Shown here: in pieces, positions 27,450-37,399 of the stretch
Layout of the letters: each line of letters opens with the position of its first letter
Numbering within the stretch: position 1 is the stretch's first letter
Source of the DNA: Roseovarius pelagicus
GTDB lineage: Bacteria; Pseudomonadota; Alphaproteobacteria; Rhodobacterales; Rhodobacteraceae
DNA: 64,000 bases
NCBI RefSeq assembly: GCF_025639885.1
Contig: NZ_CP106738.1
Span: forward strand, 3,348,001 to 3,412,000
Direction of reading: 5' to 3'
The notes under the pieces: generated by a model
What the model was told of the DNA's origin: nothing
What the model saw: only the letters and a program-made list of their open reading frames with translations
Database searches by the model: none
Position numbers and translations under genes: made by a program

Positions 27450-28897
27450 GCCGGATCGCCTGCCGCGATGTAGGCGGTTTTCACGACGGTATAGAATTCC
27501 CGCGCAGTCTGACCCTGTTCGCGGGGGCCGTAGGAACTGTCACCGCGCCCACCAAAAGGCACGTGATAGTCGGTACCGGCTGTGGGCAGGTTGACCGTGA
27601 CGACGCCGGTGCGGGCGTTACGGCGGAAATGCGTGGCACGCGAGAGGCTGCGAGTCACGATACCAGAGGTCAGGCCGAAATTGGTGTCGTTCACCGTGTG
27701 CAAAGCTTCGTCGTAGCTGCCCACTTTGATCACGGCTGCCAATGGTGCGAACATTTCCTCGCGGTTGATGCGCATATCATTGGTGGTGTTCAGGAAAACG
27801 CCGGGTGTCATGTAGTACCCTTCGGTTTCGCGCTCGACCCGTACACCGCCGCAGGCCAGTTCGGCACCTTCGGTCTTGCCGAGATCAGCATATTTCAGGT
27901 TCTCGGTTAGCTGGCTTTCGCTGACCACCGGGCCTATTTGTGTACCTTCTTTCAGTGCGTGACCAACCGTCATTGCCTCGGCGCCCTTGATCAGCATTTC
28001 GGCAAAAGCGTCATGCACGGCCTCGTGCACGATCAATCGCGACGATGCGGTACATTTTTGACCCGATCCGCCAAATGCACCACCCAGAGCGAGGGTGACG
28101 GCCAGATCAAGATCGGAGTCATCCATCACCACCAGCGCGTTCTTGGAACCCATTTCCATCTGGACGCGGGTGAAATTCTGGATCGCTGCGGACGCGATGC
28201 CGCGTCCGACCGGTACGGAGCCGGTAAAGGAGATCGCATCCACCTTGGTGCTTTCGATCAGACGCTGCCCCACGTCGCGACCTGCCCCCATGACAAGGTT
28301 AAAGAGACCCTTGGGGATGTCCTGACGGCTGATGATCTCGGTCAGGGCAACGGCAGAGGCAGGGGTGACGTTTGCCGGTTTCCATAGCACGGCGTTGCCA
28401 TAGGCCAGTGCCGGAGCGATTTTCCAGCTGGCCGTGGCGGTGGGGAAGTTCCAGGGGCTGATCACGGCGACGACACCCACTGGTTCGCGGCGCACGTCGA
28501 TTTCGACGCCGGGGCGCACACTGTCTGCGTTCTCGCCCAGTTGACGAAGACATTCAGCGGCGTAGTAGGTGAAAAACTGTCCTGCGCGATAAACCTCGCC
28601 CTTGCCTTCGGCCAGCGGTTTGCCTTCTTCGCGGCTCAGTAGCGTGCCCAGTTCTTCGGCGCGCGCCATCAGTTCATTGCCGATGGCCATCAGTGCGGCC
28701 TGTTTGCGCTCCATCCCGCAGGTGGCCCATTCCGCCTGTGCGCGCCGTGCGGAGGCCAAAGCCTGATCAAGCTGTTCCGCGCTGGCCTGTGCATAGACAC
28801 CGATCAGATCGCCCAGATCGGACGGGTTGCGGTTCTCGATTTCGGAGGATCCTTCGCACCAGTCACCGCCGATGTAATTTTTCTGAAGGTTGGCCAT
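27446..28897 (-). CDS. Aldehyde dehydrogenase, possibly 2-oxoglutarate-semialdehyde type
   Basis: NAD(P)-dependent aldehyde dehydrogenase of 483 residues from ATG 28897, preceded by AAAGGAAA. The catalytic Cys282 is in GGSGQKCTASSRLIV, the general base Glu248 in VQMEMGSKN, and Asn150 in ISPWNFP. The GQKCTASSRLIV form is common in 2-oxoglutarate-semialdehyde and related dehydrogenases, but the substrate cannot be fixed from sequence. It is the first enzyme gene after the LysR regulator and is coupled to the M19-like gene. The longer upstream reading adds 16 non-family residues and was not used. Confidence 0.9.
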   Translation of the reverse strand: MANLQKNYIGGDWCEGSSEIENRNPSDLGDLIGVYAQASAEQLDQALASARRAQAEWATCGMERKQAALMAIGNELMARAEELGTLLSREEGKPLAEGKGEVYRAGQFFTYYAAECLRQLGENADSVRPGVEIDVRREPVGVVAVISPWNFPTATASWKIAPALAYGNAVLWKPANVTPASAVALTEIISRQDIPKGLFNLVMGAGRDVGQRLIESTKVDAISFTGSVPVGRGIASAAIQNFTRVQMEMGSKNALVVMDDSDLDLAVTLALGGAFGGSGQKCTASSRLIVHEAVHDAFAEMLIKGAEAMTVGHALKEGTQIGPVVSESQLTENLKYADLGKTEGAELACGGVRVERETEGYYMTPGVFLNTTNDMRINREEMFAPLAAVIKVGSYDEALHTVNDTNFGLTSGIVTRSLSRATHFRRNARTGVVTVNLPTAGTDYHVPFGGRGDSSYGPREQGQTAREFYTVVKTAYIAAGDPA

Positions 28898-28986
28898 GAG
28901 TCGTTTCCTTTCGCGCGCAGTTCGGGGCAGCCGGTATCTGGCCATAGCTATGAATTTAAGGCAAACGCAAATTTGTTAACTAAAAT

Positions 28987-29880
28987 TCAGCTTTTTTGAA
29001 ATTTTGGTGGTGGAGAGACATTCGCGCTGCGAATTGCGGCGGCTAATGCGGCGGTGGCGGGGGTCATCGTGCTGTGCGTTGGTACGACCATCCAGACCTC
29101 ACGTCGTGTCGTGGCATCTGCCAGTGGTAGAAACGCCAGATCCATAAACTTGGGCAACACGGCCAGTTCGGGTAGGATGGTGATGCCCGCTCCTGCGCGC
29201 ACGAGGCTGAGAATGGACGCGGTATTGTGGACCATAAGGCGCGAGGAGTGCAGGATCGGCTGGAATCCCGGATCGCGGATTTGTTGACACAGACCGTTGG
29301 CGATAAAGGCATGGCTCACGAGGTCATCCCACCCCAGATCTGTCCAGTGTTGCGCCAGTGGGTGATGGATGGGGCAGACCACACCGAAAGCGTCGGAAAG
29401 AATCAACTCTCGGTCGAATCCCGGAAAGGGCGCGAGGCTGGCAATGCCAATGTCGGCCTTGCCCTGCTCCAGATCGCGCTGCACCGATGCGCTATCGGTA
29501 TCACGCATCTCAATCCGGACGCCGGGCCGCGCTTGCATGTAATGCTCCAGTATCGGGGGCATGATGGTCTGCGCGACCGAAGGCGTCACCGACAGGCGCA
29601 CATGCCCATCCTCTGCCCGCGCCAATGCCTCTATGGCGGCGACGGTCCGATCAAAGTGACCTAACTCTTGCGCGGCCTTTGCTGCAATCTGAGCGCCGAG
29701 CGGCGTCAGGTGCGATTTCCGCGCGCTTTCAAACAGGGGCGCGCCGATGTGATCTTCGAATTGACGGAGCATCATCGATACCGCTGACGGGGTGCGCCCC
29801 AGCACCTCTGCTGCGTCTGCCAATCCGCCTGCGTCTGCGACAGTGCGAAAGCATCTGAGCATTTCAATCTTTATCGCCAA
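28987..29880 (-). CDS. LysR-family transcriptional regulator
   Basis: A 297-residue regulator with the N-terminal winged helix (MLRCFRTVADAGGLADAAEV, GRTPSAVSMMLRQFEDHIG) and a LysR effector-binding domain (VRLSVTPSVAQTIMPPILEH). It lies 90 bases upstream of the aldehyde dehydrogenase gene on the same strand, so it probably controls, or is transcribed with, the four-gene cluster downstream. Its inducer is likely the substrate of that pathway. Confidence 0.9.
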   Translation of the reverse strand: MAIKIEMLRCFRTVADAGGLADAAEVLGRTPSAVSMMLRQFEDHIGAPLFESARKSHLTPLGAQIAAKAAQELGHFDRTVAAIEALARAEDGHVRLSVTPSVAQTIMPPILEHYMQARPGVRIEMRDTDSASVQRDLEQGKADIGIASLAPFPGFDRELILSDAFGVVCPIHHPLAQHWTDLGWDDLVSHAFIANGLCQQIRDPGFQPILHSSRLMVHNTASILSLVRAGAGITILPELAVLPKFMDLAFLPLADATTRREVWMVVPTHSTMTPATAALAAAIRSANVSPPPKFQKS

Positions 29881-30046
29881 TTTCAGATCCTCTTAAGTGT
29901 GGGCGCGGCTAGTTCACTCATCTTGTCACCCGACGGGCAGGTCAGACAAGAGCACCCGTGGCGTCATACATCGCTGCCAGACCTCGATCACAGCTTGCCC
30001 ATGTCGCGTGAATTTGGGATAACCGCCCAAGCCAAAGGAGACGCGC

Positions 30047-30358
30047 ATGCCCGCACGTATTTTCAGACCCACCCGAACCGCAATGTCATCGGGTACCGCA
30101 AAGACCCGCAAATGGGTTCTGGAGTTCGTCAACCAAACGGCGCGCGAGGTCGACCCACTGATGGGCTGGACGTCATCCAACGACATGCAGGCGCAGGTGC
30201 GTTTGACCTTTCCGACCAAGCAGGCTGCGCTCGACTATGCCAGAGAGCATGAGATCGACGCCGTTGTGCAAGAACCAAAGCCACGCAAGGCCAATGTCCG
30301 TCCCGGTGGCTATGGTGACAACTTTGCCACCAATCGCCGTGCTGTCTGGACGCATTGA
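30047..30358 (+). CDS. NADH dehydrogenase accessory subunit, NDUFS4-like
   Basis: A 103-residue protein of the family that includes the 18-kDa NDUFS4 subunit of complex I, found in alphaproteobacteria as well as mitochondria. It starts [20 protein letters not shown], continues KWVLEF and [18 protein letters not shown], then [14 protein letters not shown] and ends [18 protein letters not shown], all family hallmarks. It stabilises the NADH-oxidising arm in homologues. It stands alone, as is usual, outside the nuo operon. Confidence 0.92.
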   Translation: MPARIFRPTRTAMSSGTAKTRKWVLEFVNQTAREVDPLMGWTSSNDMQAQVRLTFPTKQAALDYAREHEIDAVVQEPKPRKANVRPGGYGDNFATNRRAVWTH

Positions 30359-30391
30359 ACCACTTGCGTGACTTGCCCCGACCAGAGGCAA

Positions 30392-30410
30392 TCAGGCCAC
30401 CCGCTGGCCT
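30392..30410 (+). terminator. Hairpin after the NDUFS4-like gene
   Basis: CAGGCCA and TGGCCTG form a perfect 7-bp stem around CCCGC, 34 bases after the stop codon. There is no T run, so this is a weak terminator candidate. Confidence 0.35.
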
Positions 30411-30465
30411 GTACTGACCGCGATTCCCCGCAACAGCCAACTAAATGCCAGTTTCTGGATCAGGT

Positions 30466-30479
30466 TTGACCCGGATCAA
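30466..30479. promoter_or_regulatory. FNR-type box upstream of ppk2
   Basis: TTGAC-CCGG-ATCAA matches the FNR/FnrL palindrome TTGAY-N4-RTCAA. It ends 58 bases before the ppk2 start, a distance suitable for activation. No experimental support is available from the sequence. Confidence 0.45.
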
Positions 30480-30537
30480 GGCCAGATCTGTGTACCAGTG
30501 CTAATCTGATCGCGAAAATGCGAGAGGGACAAAAGCA

Positions 30538-31476
30538 ATGGTGAGCAGAACGACAGTTGCCCAGAAGGTGGACCATGATCAGGCTGAACAGGTTTTGGCT
30601 GCTGACATGAGGTCGACGCCAAGTACTGTAGACGATTTGCGTCATGCCTTTGAGAACGGCGATTATCCCTATAAGAACAAGTTAGGCCGCAGCCTCTACG
30701 AGGAACAAAAGGCTCGCATTCAGGTCGAGCTTTTGAAGGTGCAGCATTGGGTCAAGGAATCTGATCAGAAGATTGTCTTGTTGTTCGAGGGCCGAGACGC
30801 GGCGGGCAAAGGGGGTACGATCAAACGGTTTACGGAGCACCTGAATCCGCGCGAGGCGCGCGTCGTTGCGTTGAACAAGCCGACGGATCAGGAACGCGGC
30901 CAATGGTATTTCCAACGCTATATCGAGCATCTGCCGACCACCGGTGAAATGGTGTTTTATGATCGGTCTTGGTACAATCGCGCAGGTGTAGAGCGTGTTA
31001 TGGGGTTTTGTGAGCCCAGCGAATATTTGGAATTCATGCGGCAAACGCCCGAATTGGAACGCATGTTGGTACGCTCGGGCATCCGACTGTTCAAATACTG
31101 GTTTTCAGTCACTCAGGACATGCAGAAACGGCGCTTTGCCAGTCGAGCAACGGATCCATTAAAGCAGTGGAAGCTGAGCCCGATTGACAAGCAGAGCCTC
31201 GACAAGTGGCGCGATTACACCGAGGCCAAAGAGGCGATGTTTTTCTACACTGATACTGCCGATGCGCCTTGGACGGTGATCAAGTCGGATGACAAGAAGC
31301 GTGCACGCCTGAACTGCATGCTGCATTTTCTCAGTACACTCGATTATCCGGGCAAGGATCCAGCGGTCGCAGTAGCGCCTGACCCATTGATCGTTTGCAA
31401 CGCGCAGCATGTCATTCATAATTCCTCGCACATTTTTGGAAAATCGCTACATCCAGAGGCGCGCGCGCCACGTTGA
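30538..31476 (+). CDS. ppk2: Polyphosphate kinase 2
   Basis: Polyphosphate-dependent nucleotide kinase, 312 residues. The Walker A motif is GRDAAGKGG (residues 85-93) and the Walker B region YDRSWYNR (141-148), with the lid segment KPTDQERGQWYFQRYIEHLP between them. The C-terminal SPIDKQSLDKWRDYTEAK and SDDKKRARLNCMLHFLS segments are typical of short one-domain PPK2 enzymes, which use polyphosphate to phosphorylate NDP or GDP; which nucleotide is preferred is not visible. A candidate FNR-type site lies upstream. Confidence 0.96.
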   Translation: MVSRTTVAQKVDHDQAEQVLAADMRSTPSTVDDLRHAFENGDYPYKNKLGRSLYEEQKARIQVELLKVQHWVKESDQKIVLLFEGRDAAGKGGTIKRFTEHLNPREARVVALNKPTDQERGQWYFQRYIEHLPTTGEMVFYDRSWYNRAGVERVMGFCEPSEYLEFMRQTPELERMLVRSGIRLFKYWFSVTQDMQKRRFASRATDPLKQWKLSPIDKQSLDKWRDYTEAKEAMFFYTDTADAPWTVIKSDDKKRARLNCMLHFLSTLDYPGKDPAVAVAPDPLIVCNAQHVIHNSSHIFGKSLHPEARAPR

Positions 31477-31486
31477 GTTTCGTACG

Positions 31487-31537
31487 CTACCCCCAAAGGA
31501 CATCTTGCCGGGCGCGTCCGCCCGGCATAGGGGTAGG
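31487..31537 (+). promoter_or_regulatory. Nested stem-loop in front of the MATE gene
   Basis: A 9-bp stem TGCCGGGCG/CGCCCGGCA with loop CGTC (31506-31527) lies inside a second stem, CTACCCC (31488-31494) with GGGGTAG (31530-31536). The outer right arm is the purine-rich ribosome site next to ATG 31540, so folding would hide the start region. The inner hairpin could instead end the ppk2 transcript; there is no T run. Confidence 0.4.
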
Positions 31538-31539
31538 GC

Positions 31540-32907
31540 ATGAGACAGCCCGGGACAAACCGCCATCACGCCAAGCGTCTGCTGACGCTGGGATTGCCGT
31601 TGGTTGGCAGTCATTTGGCACAGTTTGCCATTACTCTGACAGATGCGCTGATGCTGGGGTGGTACAGCGTTGACGCGCTTGCCGCCGAGGTGTTGGGCGG
31701 GACGCTGTTCTTTGTGTTTTTTATCATGGGATCGGGTTTTGCCTGGGCGGTGATGCCGATGGTTGCTTCGGCGCAGGCATCCGGCCAAGAGACGCAAGTC
31801 CGGCGCGTCACGCGCATGGGGTGCTGGGCCTCCATCGCGTTTGGTCTTGCGGTGCTTCCTCTGACGTATTTTTCGGAATTCCTGTTTCTGGCGTTGGGGC
31901 AAGACCCTGAGATTTCGGTCATGGCCGGGCAATATCTCAGCATCGTCGGCTTTGTCGTGATCCCGTCGCTGCTGGTTATGGTGTTCAAGTCCTGCCTTGC
32001 CGCGCTGGAGCGCACGCAGGTGGTTTTATGGGTCACGCTGGGTGCGGTGATCCTGAATGTGGTGGTGAATTATCTACTGATTTTCGGCAACATGGGCTTT
32101 CCCGAGTTGGGCATTGTTGGCGCTGCCGTTGCTTCGGCGACAGTCACGACAGCGTCTCTGGTGGGCTTGGCGATTTACGTGGCTGTGGCATTACCCGAAC
32201 ATGCCATGTTCACCCGCGTCTGGCGCCCCGACTGGGAAGCGTTGCGGGCCGTGTTCCGTCTTGGCTGGCCGATCGGCATGACCAACCTTGCCGAAGTGGG
32301 CCTGTTTGCTGCGTCCTCGATTATGATGGGCTGGCTGGGTACGATGCAGTTGGCGGCGCATGGGATCGCGCTTCAGATCGCGTCGATCACGTTTATGATC
32401 CACCTCGGGCTGTCGAATGCCGCCACTGTCCGCGCGGGCCAAGCCTTTGGAACCGGCAACATGCGCAGCCTCAAGGATGGTGCCAAGGTGGCGGTTGTGC
32501 TGTCCTTGGTCGCTGCCGCGCTGACGATGATCGTGTTCTTTACGATCCCCGAATTTTTGATCGGCATATTTATGAGTCCGTCAGAGCCAGAGCGCGACGC
32601 GGTGATCGCCATTGGTATCTGGCTGTTGGCGGCGGCGGCCCTGTTTCAGCTGGTGGATGCGGGGCAGGTCATGGCGCTGGGCCTGTTGCGCGGTGTGCAG
32701 GATACGCGCGTGCCGATGATCATTGCGGCTTTCAGCTACTGGGGGATCGGAATCCCGGTCAGCTATGTCTTTGGTTTCACACTTGGTTACGGTGGCGTTG
32801 GCATCTGGCTTGGCCTTGCGGTTGGTCTGGCCTTTGCTGCGGTGTTCATGCTGGCGCGATTCTGGCGCTGGCTGAAACGGAATGCACACAGCGCGCAGGA
32901 TGCTTAG
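31540..32907 (+). CDS. MATE-family multidrug/cation efflux protein
   Basis: Inner-membrane Na+/H+-coupled efflux transporter, 455 residues with about twelve hydrophobic segments. Typical MATE elements are LPLVGSHLAQFAITLTDALML at the start (first helix), the Ala- and Gly-rich MGSGFAWAVMPMVASAQASG segment, and the second-half repeat GWPIGMTNLAEVGLFAASSI. The closest functional group is NorM-like. It lies 63 bases downstream of ppk2 on the same strand and is ended by a strong palindromic terminator. Confidence 0.93.
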   Translation: MRQPGTNRHHAKRLLTLGLPLVGSHLAQFAITLTDALMLGWYSVDALAAEVLGGTLFFVFFIMGSGFAWAVMPMVASAQASGQETQVRRVTRMGCWASIAFGLAVLPLTYFSEFLFLALGQDPEISVMAGQYLSIVGFVVIPSLLVMVFKSCLAALERTQVVLWVTLGAVILNVVVNYLLIFGNMGFPELGIVGAAVASATVTTASLVGLAIYVAVALPEHAMFTRVWRPDWEALRAVFRLGWPIGMTNLAEVGLFAASSIMMGWLGTMQLAAHGIALQIASITFMIHLGLSNAATVRAGQAFGTGNMRSLKDGAKVAVVLSLVAAALTMIVFFTIPEFLIGIFMSPSEPERDAVIAIGIWLLAAAALFQLVDAGQVMALGLLRGVQDTRVPMIIAAFSYWGIGIPVSYVFGFTLGYGGVGIWLGLAVGLAFAAVFMLARFWRWLKRNAHSAQDA

Positions 32908-32910
32908 ATA

Positions 32911-32943
32911 TGTAAAATTCCGCGTGCTGTGCGGAATTTTACA
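32911..32943. terminator. Bidirectional terminator between the MATE gene and a convergent gene
   Basis: A 13-bp perfect inverted repeat, TGTAAAATTCCGC and GCGGAATTTTACA, flanks a 7-base loop. The arms contain A/T runs at their ends in both directions. It lies immediately after the MATE stop and before the end of the minus-strand gene at 32996. Confidence 0.85.
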
Positions 32944-32995
32944 ACCTCAGCGCAGCAAATTTGCAAAGCATTGGCAGCAGGGGAGAACGACGTGG

Positions 32996-33421
32996 TCAAT
33001 CCCCGTCGTCGTCATCATCGACATCTTTTAGCAGTCTGTCTGCCTTCTTGCGCACCAGAACCGTGCGCAAGTCATGCATCGCCATCAACAGCGCGTCGGT
33101 CACTGCCTCCAGCTGATCATCAGTCGCACGGGACTGTGCCCAATGCGTTGTCGTATTCAGATAATCGACCGCCCTGTGGATGTCGTCAATGTCGCGGTAT
33201 TCCTGTAGCTCCAGACGTTCGGCCATCCACTCTTGGATAACCTCCCTGTCTCGGTCGGTCAGTTCGCGTTCGCCATGTGGCTTGATCTGGCCATTGCGGA
33301 TGTTGACCACCGCAATCTGATCCATGTCGATCCGGCGCTGCCGGTTCTCCGTATCGACGCGGAACACGAAAGCACCATTTTCGCGCACCCTGAAATAATA
33401 TTCCGGCAGTTCTCCGGCCAT
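32996..33421 (-). CDS. Conserved acidic-tail protein of unknown function
   Basis: A soluble 141-residue protein, MAGELPEYYFRVRENGAFVF at the start, with an IKPHGERELTDRDREVIQEW middle and a helical C-terminal half ending in a run of aspartates (KDVDDDDDGD). No catalytic motif or membrane segment is seen, and I do not recognise the family. It lies ten bases downstream of the aminotransferase gene and probably shares its transcript. Confidence 0.65.
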   Translation of the reverse strand: MAGELPEYYFRVRENGAFVFRVDTENRQRRIDMDQIAVVNIRNGQIKPHGERELTDRDREVIQEWMAERLELQEYRDIDDIHRAVDYLNTTTHWAQSRATDDQLEAVTDALLMAMHDLRTVLVRKKADRLLKDVDDDDDGD

Positions 33422-33431
33422 GCGGTCTCCT

Positions 33432-34691
<1,260 letters not shown>

Positions 34692-34716
34692 TCAAGCATG
34701 ATCGCCAGAAAGGAAA

Positions 34717-35121
34717 ATGATGACTGCTGTATCACTCGAGGGTTGGTACGACCCGGACGCGACCACATTCGGCGATCGCGTGGCAGGTGCGCGCGAACAG
34801 GCCGGTATGAGCCAAGCGCAATTGGCAAAACGGCTGGGGATCAAGAAGAAGACCCTAGAAGAATGGGAAAACGATCATTCCGAGCCGCGTGCAAACCGTC
34901 TGTCGATGATGGCCGGGCTGATGAATGTCACGATTACATGGTTGTTGACAGGGCAAGGCGAAGGACCGGGCGATCCCGAGGGCGCCTCACTCTCGCGCGA
35001 AGCGTCTGAACTCTTGAGTGAAGTGCGTGAGATCAGTGTGCAGATGCGGCTGGCCTCTGAGCGGCTGAACCGGGTCGAGAAAGAATTGCAGACGCTGCTG
35101 CGCGAGCCCGAGATTGCCTGA
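34717..35121 (+). CDS. XRE-family helix-turn-helix regulator
   Basis: A 134-residue protein with a Cro/CI-type helix-turn-helix in residues 18-75 (VAGAREQAGMSQAQLAKRLG, KKKTLEEWENDHSEPRANRL) followed by TWLLTGQGEGP and a C-terminal coiled-coil-like helix (LSEVREISVQMRLASERLNR). The layout is typical of small alphaproteobacterial regulators. It starts with two adjacent ATGs (34717 and 34720) after AAAGGAAA. It overlaps the sdhE start by eight bases. Its targets are unknown. Confidence 0.85.
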   Translation: MMTAVSLEGWYDPDATTFGDRVAGAREQAGMSQAQLAKRLGIKKKTLEEWENDHSEPRANRLSMMAGLMNVTITWLLTGQGEGPGDPEGASLSREASELLSEVREISVQMRLASERLNRVEKELQTLLREPEIA

Positions 35122-35389
35122 CGAAACCCGCGCTACCCGGCTGCGGCGGCTGGGCATGCGATCGATCCGTCGCGGAACCAAGGAAATGGATATCGTGCTG
35201 TCGCGCTATGCGGCGGCACGGTTGGAGATGCTCGACTCCGAAATGCTGGATCTCTACGAGGCCCTGCTGGAGGAGAACGATCAGGACCTATACCAATGGG
35301 TTTCAGGTCAGGTTGCGCCACCGGCGCGGTTTGAAGTGCTGGCAGCAGATATCGTACAGCACGGCACCGCAGGTGCGGCAACGAAGTAG
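35114..35389 (+). CDS. sdhE: SdhE, FAD assembly factor 2 of succinate dehydrogenase
   Basis: Small helical protein that helps attach FAD covalently to the succinate dehydrogenase flavoprotein. The family core RRLGMRSIRRGTKEMDIVL contains the essential RGxxE motif, and the EALLEENDQDLYQWVSGQ segment is the conserved acidic helix. The start is TTG 35114, which overlaps the preceding gene by eight bases; this fits the family N-terminus better than the internal ATG. The sdh operon itself is not in the window. Confidence 0.9.
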   Translation: MPDETRATRLRRLGMRSIRRGTKEMDIVLSRYAAARLEMLDSEMLDLYEALLEENDQDLYQWVSGQVAPPARFEVLAADIVQHGTAGAATK

Positions 35390-35481
35390 ATTGCATTTTA
35401 GGCGCTATCGGTTCGGTTTAACCGATTGTTGGGCATTTTCGCGCAGGGTCACTCTCCAAGCGGTTTCGCACGGAGATGATA

Positions 35482-35982
35482 ATGACTTTGCACGACACTC
35501 TGAGCCCCCCAAAGGCTGAGCAGGGCTTTATGACCGGCTATCTGGACGCTCTTGCGCTGGTGGAACGCCTGCATCGGCTGTTACTGGATGTCATCAAGGA
35601 TGAATTCGAACGCGTCGGAGTACTGGAGATTAACGCAGTTCAGGCGCTGCTGCTGTTCAACATCGGTGATAACGAGGTTACAGCTGGTGAACTGAAGTCG
35701 CGCGGATATTATCAGGGCAGCAACGTCAGTTACAATCTGAAGAAGCTGGTCGAGATGGGCTATATGCACCATCAGCGGTGCGAAATTGACCGTCGATCGG
35801 TGCGCGTACGCCTGACGCAGAAAGGGCGCGATATTCGCGATATCGTTGCCGGCCTTTTCGAGCGGCACGCCGAAGGGTTGCAGGGCAGGGGTGTTCTGGG
35901 CGCGGACGGGATCGACCAGATTGCCATTTCTCTGCGCAGGGTAGAACGGTACTGGACGGATCAAATTCGCTATATTTATTGA
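35482..35982 (+). CDS. MarR-type regulator, LdtR-like
   Basis: Winged-helix regulator of 166 residues. The segment LVERLHRLLLDVIKDEF, the VQALLLFNIGDNEVTAGEL block, YYQGSNVSYNLKKLVEMGY and RSVRVRLTQKGRDI closely match, from memory, LdtR-like proteins of alphaproteobacteria, regulators linked to L,D-transpeptidase and stress genes in Liberibacter. I prefer ATG 35482 because CGGAG is well spaced in front of it; ATG 35476 is also possible. It ends convergently against a DUF1194 gene, overlapping by seven bases. Confidence 0.82.
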   Translation: MTLHDTLSPPKAEQGFMTGYLDALALVERLHRLLLDVIKDEFERVGVLEINAVQALLLFNIGDNEVTAGELKSRGYYQGSNVSYNLKKLVEMGYMHHQRCEIDRRSVRVRLTQKGRDIRDIVAGLFERHAEGLQGRGVLGADGIDQIAISLRRVERYWTDQIRYIY

Positions 35983-36704
35983 AGATCTGATGGAATGGTC
36001 TGTGTGGTTGTCTCTGATACAGTCAAAATCTGCACCTCGCGCAGCAGCTTGCGTGCCATAGCCTGCTGGAATGCGTCGAAATCGACGGCAGTCTCGATAA
36101 AGCTGCCGGGGCCTCGGATCACATGGGTTCGGTAATGATGTTCAAGAGTCTGCGTCAGGCTGAGATCCTTGTCGATATTGTCGCGCCCGAGGGGATTGAT
36201 GACCAATCCGTTGATCGTGATCCAGCCATCACGCGGTAAACCGCCCGGATGCGGACCGGCATTCGAGGGACCGTCGCCCGAAATATCCAACGTATGTTGC
36301 CAGCATAGGCCGCGCTCTTTGAGCAGCTCTGTGCCGAATGTAATCGCTGCGCCAACAGCAGTAGTGGGGTCGGAGAAACGCAGATTACTGGAACGAAGCT
36401 GAGCCGCGACATCCGCCGCATCCTTTGACGTGCGAAGCGTCGTCCAAGCCACCAGAATATGTTGTTGATTGGGCGCGCCCCATTGGTAAACCGCCAAATC
36501 TACATGCGCTTGGGGCATTGAAAAGAGTGCGGCCTGCACGCTCTTGGTTTCCAGTGCATCCGCCACCCCGTCAAGTTGTAGCCGATATTCGCGTTCGTCA
36601 ACTGAGTCTGAAACATCAAGGCCAAGTGCCAATGCCAATCGGCACTCAGCCTGCGCCGTTGGCGGCGCGAGGCAGAGAGCGCAGAGCAGCAGAAGCTGTC
36701 TCAT
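35976..36704 (-). CDS. DUF1194 secreted von Willebrand A protein, copy 1
   Basis: A 242-residue exported protein with a signal peptide ([19 protein letters not shown]) and a von Willebrand A-like fold whose metal-binding loop reads LDVSDSVDEREY (a DxSxS pattern). It has the DISGDGPSNAG and FGTELLKERGLCW segments of the DUF1194 family. A paralogue lies upstream with a four-base overlap (ATGA-type). Role unknown; the fold suggests metal-dependent protein binding in the periplasm. Confidence 0.85.
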   Translation of the reverse strand: MRQLLLLCALCLAPPTAQAECRLALALGLDVSDSVDEREYRLQLDGVADALETKSVQAALFSMPQAHVDLAVYQWGAPNQQHILVAWTTLRTSKDAADVAAQLRSSNLRFSDPTTAVGAAITFGTELLKERGLCWQHTLDISGDGPSNAGPHPGGLPRDGWITINGLVINPLGRDNIDKDLSLTQTLEHHYRTHVIRGPGSFIETAVDFDAFQQAMARKLLREVQILTVSETTTQTIPSDLQ

Positions 36705-37399
36705 CCGCGTGGACGTGGGCGCGCAGTCGGGCCCGTTCCCAGTATGATGTCGCTGATCTCGCGGTGCAGTTTGCGTGTCATTGCATTTTGAAAATCGGCA
36801 AATCCATTCGCGATCTCCAGAAACGCGCCGGGACCGTGCAGAACCTCGCCATGGTAAAACCCTAGCACATCGGGGTCGTCCCCGAGGATCACCAACCCGT
36901 TCACAACAACATCCTGAAACGGAAAATGCCGATAGGCATTGCCGGGGCGAAAGCCGTAATTGTTGACCCCGTCACCGGACATATCGATCACGCGCCGATC
37001 ACAGTCTGGCCCGCGCTCCAGCACGGATGCGCCATAGGCCAATGCCTGTCCTACCGAGGTGGGGAACTCATCGTGGCTGCGTGTCATTTGCCCCAAGGCA
37101 AGCACCGCACGATCGATGTCGCCGTGAGTGCGCAATGCGGTCCAGTCCAGATGCAGCTTTTGCTGATAGTGGCCTGACCATTCATAGACCGCGAGCGCCA
37201 CATGACCCGGCGCACCCTCTAGAATCGCGTGCCGAACATCGGACGAATCGAGTGCGGCAGACGTCCCCAACCGTTGCAGGTTGTACTCTGTCGCATCCAC
37301 CGAGGCTGACACGTCCAGCGCCAGAACCAGCGCAAGCCGACAGTCGGCCTGCGCGATTCCGGGCCAAAGCAGCCCCAGAAGGCATGCGAGCCTTACCAA
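36701..37399 (-). CDS. DUF1194 secreted von Willebrand A protein, copy 2
   Basis: Paralogue of the downstream gene, 232 residues. The signal peptide [18 protein letters not shown] is followed by [20 protein letters not shown], with the same DxSxS loop, and by [13 protein letters not shown] and [16 protein letters not shown]. The start is TTG 37399 and overlaps the last seven bases of the glyoxalase-like gene. Tandem paralogues of this family usually act together, but no partner or substrate is known to me. Confidence 0.84.
   Translation of the reverse strand: MVRLACLLGLLWPGIAQADCRLALVLALDVSASVDATEYNLQRLGTSAALDSSDVRHAILEGAPGHVALAVYEWSGHYQQKLHLDWTALRTHGDIDRAVLALGQMTRSHDEFPTSVGQALAYGASVLERGPDCDRRVIDMSGDGVNNYGFRPGNAYRHFPFQDVVVNGLVILGDDPDVLGFYHGEVLHGPGAFLEIANGFADFQNAMTRKLHREISDIILGTGPTARPRPRG

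Noticed and set aside
32951..32970. A TTTGCAAA element downstream of the MATE gene
   Set aside because: It lies between two convergent gene ends, not in a promoter region.
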